DNA of 7,842 nucleotides, from NCBI GenBank assembly GCA_031284845.1, contig JAITXH010000122.1, positions 1 to 7,842 of the forward strand, written 5' to 3'. Under the pieces are notes generated by a model. The model worked only from the letters and a program-made list of their open reading frames with translations, had not been told where the DNA came from and ran no database searches. Made by a program: the position numbers and the translations under genes. This DNA is from Puniceicoccales bacterium (lineage in GTDB: Bacteria; Verrucomicrobiota; Verrucomicrobiia; Opitutales; UBA953). Positions within the stretch are counted from its first letter, which is position 1; the number at the start of each line of letters is the position of its first letter. Below are positions 1-5,622 of the stretch, piece after piece.

Positions 1-2
1 GT

Positions 3-44
3 GCTGAAAACAAGAATGCTTTCCTGAAAAGAAGGCTGCATTAA
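3..44 (+). CDS. possible 3' tail of an upstream gene (partial)
   Basis: Of the three plus-strand frames only one stays open from the window edge to a stop at 42-44; it reads AENKNAFLKRRLH. The stop lies 2 bases before a GC-rich hairpin with a T-rich tail, which is where a gene end would be expected. Thirteen codons are too few to identify a product. The minus strand is also open from an ATG at 41-39 to the window edge, so a divergent gene start cannot be excluded. Confidence 0.2.
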   Translation, partial: AENKNAFLKRRLH

Positions 45-46
45 CC

Positions 47-70
47 CGCGCAAAACGCGCGTCTATTTCT
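47..70 (+). terminator. candidate rho-independent terminator
   Basis: CGCGC at 47-51 pairs perfectly with GCGCG at 57-61 around a five-base AAAAC loop. The stem is followed by TCTATTTCT (62-70), six of nine bases T. The stem is short (5 bp) but all G-C, and the T tract is interrupted. It would end transcription of whatever lies upstream and separate it from the flavoprotein gene. It could be a chance structure. Confidence 0.4.
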
Positions 71-118
71 GCACAATCTCATTGTAATGCCGCTTTAAAT
101 GCCATTGGACGTGGCGGC

Positions 119-2221
119 ATGATCTCGCTCCGTTTTGCCGCGTTCTTTTTCGCAGCCTTTCTTTGTCCTATGCTTGCTGCTTTGGGCGAGCCTCAGCGTT
201 TTGATGTAGTGATTTACGGAGGAACCAGCGCGGCAGTCACTGCGGCGGTTCAAGCCGACAAAATGGGTAAAACGGTTATAGTCATCTCGCCTGATTCCCA
301 TCTCGGCGGTTTGAGCAGTGGCGGTCTCGGCTTCACGGATTCCGGAAATACCCGCACAATCGGCGGTCTCGCCCGTGAGTTTTACCAACGGGTCTATGCC
401 GCCTACCAAAAAGACGAGACCTGGCGGTGGGAAAAGAGGGCGGGCTATGCCAATGTCGGGCAAGGAACCAAAGCCATGCTCCATGACGATAAAACGATGT
501 GGATCTTTGAGCCACATATCGCCGAAGGCGTGTTCGACGCATGGATTGGCGAACGGAAAATTCCCGTCGTCCGCAGCGCCCTGCTTGACCGGCAAAACGG
601 CGTCAAAAAAGACGGCACAAGAATTGTTTCGATAAGCACGCTGGACGGTCAAACATTTGCGGGCGGCGTTTTCATTGATGCGACCTACGAGGGCGATTTG
701 ATGGCGGCTGCCGGAGTGGACTATCATGTCGGACGGGAATCGAACAAACGATACGGCGAAACGTGGAACGGCAATCAAGTCGGTGTCTTGCATCATGCTC
801 ATTTTTTCAAGAAGCCGGTTGACCCTTATGTTATACCGGGAGACCCGAAAAGCGGGCGGCTTAAATTCATAGACGACAGCAAGCCGGGCGTCCGGGGTGA
901 GGCGGATCGCCGGATTCAAGCCTACTGTTTCCGGATGTGCCTGACTGACCACGCCCCGAATCGCATCCCGTTTCAGAAACCAGAAGGCTATGACCCGAAT
1001 GATTACGAACTCTATATCCGCGTATTCCAAACCGGCTGGCGCGAAACTTTCCACAAGTTTGACCGGATTCCGAATCGCAAGACGGATACGAATAATCACG
1101 GCCCGTTTGCCACCGACTTTATCGGGATGAATTACGATTATCCTGAAGCCTCTTACGAGCGGCGGAAAGAGATCATCGCCGAACACACCCGATACCAACA
1201 GGGCTTGATGTATTTTCTCGCCAATGAGGAACGCGTCCCGGCGGATGTCCGGGAGAAGATGAGCCGCTGGGGACTGGCTAAAGATGAGTTTAAGGACAAT
1301 GGACATTGGCCACATCAAATTTATGTCCGGGAAGCGCGGCGGATGCTCGGAGAGTATGTCGTGACGGAACTGGATTGCATGGCGAAACGGCGTTGCCCGA
1401 AACCAGTGGGACTAGGTTCCTACGCATTGGATTCCCACAATGTGCGCCGTTATATCACGCCGGAGGGGACGGTGCAAAATGAGGGCGACATCGGCGTTTC
1501 TCCGCGTGGGGCATACGGGATTGATTTCGGTTCGATTGTCCCTAAGCGCGAACAATGCTCAAACTTGCTCGTTCCGGTTTGCGTGAGCAGTTCGCATATT
1601 GCTTTCGGCTCAATCCGCATGGAGCCGGTCTTTATGGTATTGGGACAAAGTGCGGCGACGGCGGCAGTGTTAGCGCTCGACGAAAACGTGGAGGTCCAGA
1701 AACTCGATTACGAAAAACTTCGAAAACGCCTCCTTGCAGACGGGCAGCGGTTAGCAGATCCGAGACCGCTTTTCGCAAAAAATTCGCCCCATGTTGACCG
1801 TCGCACATTGAAAGGAGTCGTATTGGACAACGACGAAGCAAAACTTACCGGAGCGTGGAAGCACAGTGCTGCAACGCCGCGTCACGTCGGCACGGATTAC
1901 CTGCATGACGGCGACGAAGGCAAGGGAGAGAAGTCTGCCGAATGGACGTTTCGCCTGCCGGAGCCGGGCAAGTATGAAGTCCGGCTTGCTTATTCAGCGA
2001 ATGAGAATCGCGCCAAATCGGTTCCGGTTCGAATCCTCCATCTGGATGGCGAAAGCATTGTCCGTGTGGATCAAACGAAGCAGCCGGTGTTTGAAAAACT
2101 TTTCATTTCAGCAGGGATTTTTTCGTTTGGAGAAACCGGGAAAGTTATTCTTTCTAATGCCGGAACAAGCGGTCATGTCATCGTGGATGCAGTGCAGTTG
2201 CTGAAGCACCCGGCAAAATGA
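119..2221 (+). CDS. exported FAD-dependent oxidoreductase with C-terminal golvesin/xanthan-lyase-like domain
   Basis: This 700-residue protein matches the FAD_oxidored family (PF12831 type), whose members are often loosely annotated as 'xanthan lyase'. Residues 1-23 are a Sec-type signal peptide with a Phe/Ala/Leu-rich core, so the protein should act in the periplasm or outside the cell. Residues 28-58 form the dinucleotide-binding beta-alpha-beta unit: FDVVIYGGTSAAV, then an ISPDSHLGG acidic-strand turn at 56-64. Family blocks follow: IDATYEGDL (186-194), GRES (205-208), AYCFRMCLTD (268-277), the REARRMLGEYV block (404-414), and a long block at 480-516 (CSNLLVPVCVSSSHIAFGSI onward) that closes the FAD site. 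Residues about 557-696 look like a separate beta-sandwich, with WTFRLPEPGKYEVRLAY (609-625) and HVIVDAVQLL (686-695) typical of golvesin/xanthan-lyase C-terminal modules. The electron acceptor and substrate are unknown; an oxidative step on a carbohydrate is possible but is inference. The ATG at 119 leads straight into the signal peptide and has no strong Shine-Dalgarno. Arginine codons differ from galE. No frameshift is seen. Confidence 0.88.
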   Translation: MISLRFAAFFFAAFLCPMLAALGEPQRFDVVIYGGTSAAVTAAVQADKMGKTVIVISPDSHLGGLSSGGLGFTDSGNTRTIGGLAREFYQRVYAAYQKDETWRWEKRAGYANVGQGTKAMLHDDKTMWIFEPHIAEGVFDAWIGERKIPVVRSALLDRQNGVKKDGTRIVSISTLDGQTFAGGVFIDATYEGDLMAAAGVDYHVGRESNKRYGETWNGNQVGVLHHAHFFKKPVDPYVIPGDPKSGRLKFIDDSKPGVRGEADRRIQAYCFRMCLTDHAPNRIPFQKPEGYDPNDYELYIRVFQTGWRETFHKFDRIPNRKTDTNNHGPFATDFIGMNYDYPEASYERRKEIIAEHTRYQQGLMYFLANEERVPADVREKMSRWGLAKDEFKDNGHWPHQIYVREARRMLGEYVVTELDCMAKRRCPKPVGLGSYALDSHNVRRYITPEGTVQNEGDIGVSPRGAYGIDFGSIVPKREQCSNLLVPVCVSSSHIAFGSIRMEPVFMVLGQSAATAAVLALDENVEVQKLDYEKLRKRLLADGQRLADPRPLFAKNSPHVDRRTLKGVVLDNDEAKLTGAWKHSAATPRHVGTDYLHDGDEGKGEKSAEWTFRLPEPGKYEVRLAYSANENRAKSVPVRILHLDGESIVRVDQTKQPVFEKLFISAGIFSFGETGKVILSNAGTSGHVIVDAVQLLKHPAK

Positions 2222-2282
2222 AAATCCGGAAGTTCCTGCCTGATTTATTTCTTTTCCCAATATCAGTTTTGCGGTTGAATGC

Positions 2283-2287
2283 GGGGA
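2283..2287 (+). promoter_or_regulatory. GGGGA ribosome-binding site, weakly favouring galE start at 2291
   Basis: GGGGA lies just upstream of the ATG at 2291 and inside the reading frame opened by the ATG at 2279. The spacing to 2291 is only 3 bases, shorter than ideal, but nothing resembling a Shine-Dalgarno precedes 2279. Starting at 2291 also gives the usual GalE N terminus (MNILVVGGAGYIGSH) with no extra residues. Confidence 0.4.
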
Positions 2288-2290
2288 AGT

Positions 2291-3277
2291 ATGAACATTC
2301 TCGTCGTTGGAGGAGCGGGTTATATCGGTAGCCATTGCACACGCCAGATCACCGTTGCGAAGCATCGCCCTGTGGTGCTGGACAACTTGATTTACGGGCA
2401 CCGCAAAGCCGTCGCGCCGGAGGTGCCCTTTTACCAGGGAGACCTCGCCGATCAGGCACTGGTCCGCCACATACTGCGCACGGAAAAAATAGATCTCGTG
2501 ATGCACTTCGCGGCCTACACGCTCGTGGGCGAGTCCGTGGCCGCTCCGATCAAATACTATAAAAACAACGTGGTGCGCACACTGGCCCTGCTGGAGACCA
2601 TGCTGGAAGAAGGCGTGCGCAAATTTATCTTTTCCTCGACCGCAGCAGTCTATGGCATGCCCGACAAGATACCTGTCACAGAAGATGTGCGCAAGGCTCC
2701 CATCAGCCCTTACGGACAAACAAAACTCGACTGCGAAAACCTGCTGGCAGCGCTGGCGACCGCGCACGGATTGAGCTTTGCGGTGTTCCGCTACTTCAAC
2801 GCCTGCGGTGCGGCAGAAGACGGCACCATCGGCGAAGACCACTTCCCTGAGACACATCTCATCCCAAATGCAATCCGGGCCGTCTTGGGGCTGGATCCGG
2901 CACTCAACGTCTTCGGTGCCGACTACCCGACGCCGGACGGCACTTGCCTGCGCGACTATGTGCACGTGGACGATCTGTCCCGCGCCCATATCGCCGCCTT
3001 TGACAAGCTCGATAAACCGGGCACCCAATTGCACTTCAACATCGGGCTGGGACACCCCTACAGCGTGCAGGAAATCATTAAAGCTGTGGAAACGGTATCC
3101 GGGAAAAAAGTGCCGGTGACCTTTGGCCCGCGCCGCGCCGGCGACCCGCCCGAACTATGCGCCGATGCCACACGCGTGCGCGCCGCGCTTGGCTGGAAAC
3201 CGCATTTCAACTCCATTGAGTCTATCATCGAAAGCGCGTGGCGCTGGCACAGCATAAACCCCAAAGGGTTTAATTAA
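2291..3277 (+). CDS. galE: UDP-glucose 4-epimerase (GalE)
   Basis: Cytoplasmic NAD-dependent extended short-chain dehydrogenase that interconverts UDP-glucose and UDP-galactose, supplying galactose for glycans or feeding it into glycolysis. Numbering from the 2291 start (328 residues, normal for the family): the NAD-binding GGAGYIG is at 7-13, with the acidic D31 of VLDNL after the second strand. The catalytic Ser-Tyr-Lys set is in FSSTAAVYG (114-122) and SPYGQTK (139-145), with Tyr141 and Lys145. Family signatures follow: RYFNACGA (167-174), GEDHFPETHLIPN (181-193), GTCLRDYVHVDDL (217-229), RRAGDPPEL (281-289) and LGWKP (300-304). The substrate-gate residue, Tyr299 in the E. coli enzyme, aligns with Leu289 here. 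An in-frame ATG at 2279 would add four residues (MRGS). The 69-base gap after the flavoprotein gene shows no clear promoter or terminator. The HIT gene follows after 4 bases, so the two are probably cotranscribed. Sixteen of 18 arginine codons are CGC. Confidence 0.95.
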   Translation: MNILVVGGAGYIGSHCTRQITVAKHRPVVLDNLIYGHRKAVAPEVPFYQGDLADQALVRHILRTEKIDLVMHFAAYTLVGESVAAPIKYYKNNVVRTLALLETMLEEGVRKFIFSSTAAVYGMPDKIPVTEDVRKAPISPYGQTKLDCENLLAALATAHGLSFAVFRYFNACGAAEDGTIGEDHFPETHLIPNAIRAVLGLDPALNVFGADYPTPDGTCLRDYVHVDDLSRAHIAAFDKLDKPGTQLHFNIGLGHPYSVQEIIKAVETVSGKKVPVTFGPRRAGDPPELCADATRVRAALGWKPHFNSIESIIESAWRWHSINPKGFN

Positions 3278-3281
3278 CCGC

Positions 3282-3770
3282 ATGAACCACCTCCATCCCT
3301 ACTGGCGAATGCAATACATCGCCGCGCCCAAGCCGCTTGACGGAGGTTCGGTGTTTGAAGACATCCCTAAGGCATCCGACGATAAAAGTGTGTATCTGCT
3401 CCACCGGGCGCAGACCGGATATCTGGTTTTAAACCGTTACCCCTACAACGCCGGGCACCTGCTCGCCGTGCCATACCGCCCGGTGTCTGCGCTTGGCGAA
3501 TTGACTGCCGAAGAACGCGCCGGATTGATGGACTTGCTGGTCCTCGGCCAGCGGGCGTTGGCAGAGGCGCTGCATCCCGATGGATTCAATGTCGGATTCA
3601 ACTTCGGTGCAGCCGCTGGTGCCGGCATCCCCAAGCACCTGCACGCACACATCGTGCCGCGTTGGAACGGGGACAGCAATTTCATGCCCGTCATAGGCGA
3701 TACCCGCGTGCTCGTAGATTCACTCGACGCTATGTGGGAACGGCTGAAGCCATTTTGCCGGGAAACGTAA
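3282..3770 (+). CDS. HIT-family nucleotide hydrolase/phosphorylase (Ap4A-type)
   Basis: A 162-residue cytoplasmic histidine-triad protein. HIT enzymes cut or transfer nucleoside monophosphates from substrates such as Ap4A, ADP-sulfate or AMP-linked amines through a nucleotidyl-histidine intermediate. The triad HLHAHIVPRW is at 119-128 (His119, His121, His123; the middle His is the expected nucleophile). Upstream are the usual strand-turn NRYPYNAGHLLAVPYRPV (51-68), the helix after LTAEE (74-78), and FNVGFNFGAAAGAGIPK (102-118), the loop that leads into the triad. The N-terminal YWRMQYI (7-13) matches the '(P)WRMxYI' opening of bacterial Ap4A phosphorylase-like HIT proteins. Where many of these carry a zinc CxxC there is GGSVFEDI (21-28) with no cysteine. 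The middle triad position is His and the motif is not the HPHxQ of GalT, so it is not galactose-1-phosphate uridylyltransferase despite lying next to galE. The ATG is 4 bases after the galE stop; AAAGGG at 3263-3268 is a distant, weak ribosome site. The exact substrate cannot be read from sequence. Confidence 0.93.
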   Translation: MNHLHPYWRMQYIAAPKPLDGGSVFEDIPKASDDKSVYLLHRAQTGYLVLNRYPYNAGHLLAVPYRPVSALGELTAEERAGLMDLLVLGQRALAEALHPDGFNVGFNFGAAAGAGIPKHLHAHIVPRWNGDSNFMPVIGDTRVLVDSLDAMWERLKPFCRET

Positions 3771-3807
3771 GCAAACAGTCTCACTTACAACCCTTGCCTC
3801 ACTGGAG

Positions 3808-3825
3808 GCCGGAGACCAATCCGGT
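3808..3825. terminator. weak hairpin between convergent genes
   Basis: GCCGGA (3808-3813) pairs with TCCGGT (3820-3825) around the six-base loop GACCAA, giving 5 Watson-Crick pairs and one G-U at the base. It is the best inverted repeat I could find in the 123-base spacer (3771-3893) between the HIT gene and recJ. No T tract follows on either strand, so it is a poor intrinsic terminator. The rest of the spacer shows no other structure apart from the 8-base palindrome CCTCGAGG at 3883-3890. Confidence 0.15.
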
Positions 3826-3893
3826 GAAAGAAATCCGGGATGAGTCACGCAAAAGGCACACGAGCAATTGGCCGTTTCTCATCCTCGAGGGCA

Positions 3894-5615
3894 TTATTCG
3901 CCTGCGGGCTGCCAATCCATCAACTCTGCCTGCGGGTAACGGCGCCCGTTATAATAATTCCAACCTAATTTTACGGCCAAATCCAATGGTGTTTCTGTGG
4001 GCGGCACGCGCTCCGCTTTACGCCACGCAACCACGCCCAAACGGCGCCAATAATCCAGCGGGATTTGAAAACGATAATTATTTTCGCCAAATAAAACAGG
4101 TGCCGAGTGCAGCGTTACATCCGAGATGCCGAAAACCGGGTCGGGGTTGTGCTCGCCAAAAGGGTGCAGCCATGCCAGTTGGTCCAAAAATGCGTCGGAA
4201 ATATTCAAACCGTCCAACCACGATGAAATGGTCAGGGACTCTTCAGGGAGCGCATTGTTGTGCAGGAGCTTCTCCACAGAGGCATTAAATCCGCGCAACA
4301 GCAGGGGGACTTTATCGCAGGCAATGGTCACACCGACAGCCATGGGGTGTCCGCCCCACGACTCCAGGATGTCCGCGCAGGGCTGTAGTGCCTCTACGAG
4401 GCTGATTCGCGCCACGCTGCGTCCGGAGCCTTTCGCCCATTGCCCTTCCCTGCCAAGGACAATGCACGGGCGGTTGAAGTGGCGGCAGAGTTTGCCTGCG
4501 ACGATACCGACGACACCGGGATGCCATTCGCCAAATGCCACGAGCGCATGCGCACCGGCCTCAATGGCGGTGAGCTGGGCAAGCGCTTCGGCACTCACCA
4601 GACGCTCGATCTCCTGGCGTTCGTGATTCATTTCATTCAACTGCGCGGCCATTGCAGCACAACGCTCGGAGTCGCCGGAAAGGAGCATTTCCACGGGCAA
4701 AAGTGCGTCGGCGAGACGCCCGCTTGCGTTAATACGCGGGCCAAGCCGGAAGGAGATATCGGTGGGCAGGATTTGGTTCCCCGGGGTGATACCGCTGACT
4801 TGCATGAGCGCACGTAAGCCCTCGCGGGTAGTCTGCTGCAACTGGCGCAAGCCGTAGCAGGTGAGCACACGGTTCTCGTCGGCAAGCGGCACGAGATCTG
4901 CGATAGTGCCCATGGCCACGAGGTCGAGGTGTTCTTTGAGCACGATGCGTTTTGCTGACTCATCGCCGCGCTCGCGCAAGCGCTTGAGCAGAGCGTGGCA
5001 CACCTTGAAGACAAGGCCGACGGTGCACAGGTTGCGCCATGGTGCACCGGCCTCTCCGGTGTCGTTAACGTGCGGGTTGACGAGGATACATTCGTCGCTG
5101 ATGGGGCTTTTCGAGCGGTGGTGATCTATCACGATCACATCAAGCCCATTGGCGGCAAGGGTGTGGATTTCTTCAACGGAATTTGTGCCGCAATCGAGCG
5201 CGATAAAAAGGGAAAACGGGCCATCGGCAAGGACGCGATCAATGGAAGCGCGGCTCATGCCGTAGCCTTCCTCTAGACGGCGCGGCACATAGTAGCGCGG
5301 TTGGTTGCCGAGCGCACGCAAGATACCCACAAGGAGCGTGGTGCTCGTTACGCCGTCCACATCGTAGTCGCCCATGACGGCAATGCGCTCTCCGGCGTCG
5401 AGTGCCCGGATGAGCCGTGTGACGGTGTCGTCCACTCTGCCCACTTGGAAGGGGTCGCTTAGATGGGCGAGCTTGGGGTGAAGATAACGCTCCGCGGCAT
5501 CGAGTGTCACGATGCCCGTCTTTACCAATATCTCGGCAATGGCCGGGTGGATGGACAAACCGGATTCCAGCAGATGAACGGTATCGCCAGGCGGGCTGTG
5601 GTAAATCCAGTTCAT
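3894..5615 (-). CDS. recJ: single-stranded-DNA-specific exonuclease RecJ
   Basis: A cytoplasmic DHH-superfamily 5'-to-3' exonuclease that degrades single-stranded DNA during RecF-pathway recombination, mismatch repair and base-excision repair, using Mn/Mg ions held by Asp and His residues. From the chosen start it has 573 residues, the usual RecJ size. Motif I DYDVDG is at 83-88, motif II ALDCGTNS at 139-146 (Asp141), and motif III DHH at 164-166. Motif IV is within DLVAMGTIADLVPL (231-244). The linker-side signature GPRINASGR is at 292-300. The DHHA1 domain has HPGVVGIVAGKL (365-376), GSGRS (396-400) and GGHPMAVG (421-428). The last 100 or so residues (about 468-573) fit the C-terminal OB-fold. 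All metal ligands expected from the family appear present. The frame is open 26 codons further upstream (ATG at 5693), but that part overlaps secDF and lacks family similarity, while ATG 5615 has a good Shine-Dalgarno and yields the standard N terminus MNWIYHSPPG. Confidence 0.97.
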   Translation of the reverse strand: MNWIYHSPPGDTVHLLESGLSIHPAIAEILVKTGIVTLDAAERYLHPKLAHLSDPFQVGRVDDTVTRLIRALDAGERIAVMGDYDVDGVTSTTLLVGILRALGNQPRYYVPRRLEEGYGMSRASIDRVLADGPFSLFIALDCGTNSVEEIHTLAANGLDVIVIDHHRSKSPISDECILVNPHVNDTGEAGAPWRNLCTVGLVFKVCHALLKRLRERGDESAKRIVLKEHLDLVAMGTIADLVPLADENRVLTCYGLRQLQQTTREGLRALMQVSGITPGNQILPTDISFRLGPRINASGRLADALLPVEMLLSGDSERCAAMAAQLNEMNHERQEIERLVSAEALAQLTAIEAGAHALVAFGEWHPGVVGIVAGKLCRHFNRPCIVLGREGQWAKGSGRSVARISLVEALQPCADILESWGGHPMAVGVTIACDKVPLLLRGFNASVEKLLHNNALPEESLTISSWLDGLNISDAFLDQLAWLHPFGEHNPDPVFGISDVTLHSAPVLFGENNYRFQIPLDYWRRLGVVAWRKAERVPPTETPLDLAVKLGWNYYNGRRYPQAELMDWQPAGE

Positions 5616-5622
5616 CAAGGCG

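Noticed and set aside
83..99. TGTAAT / TTTAAA as a promoter for the flavoprotein gene
   Set aside because: Both resemble -10 elements, but no acceptable -35 sequence is found 16-18 bases upstream, so the call would be guesswork.
95..1318. 407-codon minus-strand open frame opposite the flavoprotein gene
   Set aside because: Its translation matches no family I recognise and has no domain-like pattern, while the plus-strand frame shows a signal peptide, FAD site and family blocks throughout. It is an antisense shadow.
2218..2332. Small frame starting at the ATG that overlaps the flavoprotein stop (ATGA), about 37 codons
   Set aside because: Although the overlap looks like coupling, the frame runs into galE out of frame, stops soon after and its translation is low-complexity and unrecognised.
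2108..3055. 315-codon minus-strand open frame opposite galE
   Set aside because: It spans the intergenic gap and two gene ends on the other strand and has no recognisable motif; galE on the plus strand is unmistakable.
3282..3770. HIT gene as galT because it follows galE
   Set aside because: The protein is half the usual GalT length, has a full HxHxH triad and lacks GalT's HPHxQ active-site motif.
3662..4288. 208-codon plus-strand open frame spanning the HIT end and recJ 3' end
   Set aside because: It runs out of frame through the HIT triad region, the spacer and antisense recJ; there is no family similarity.
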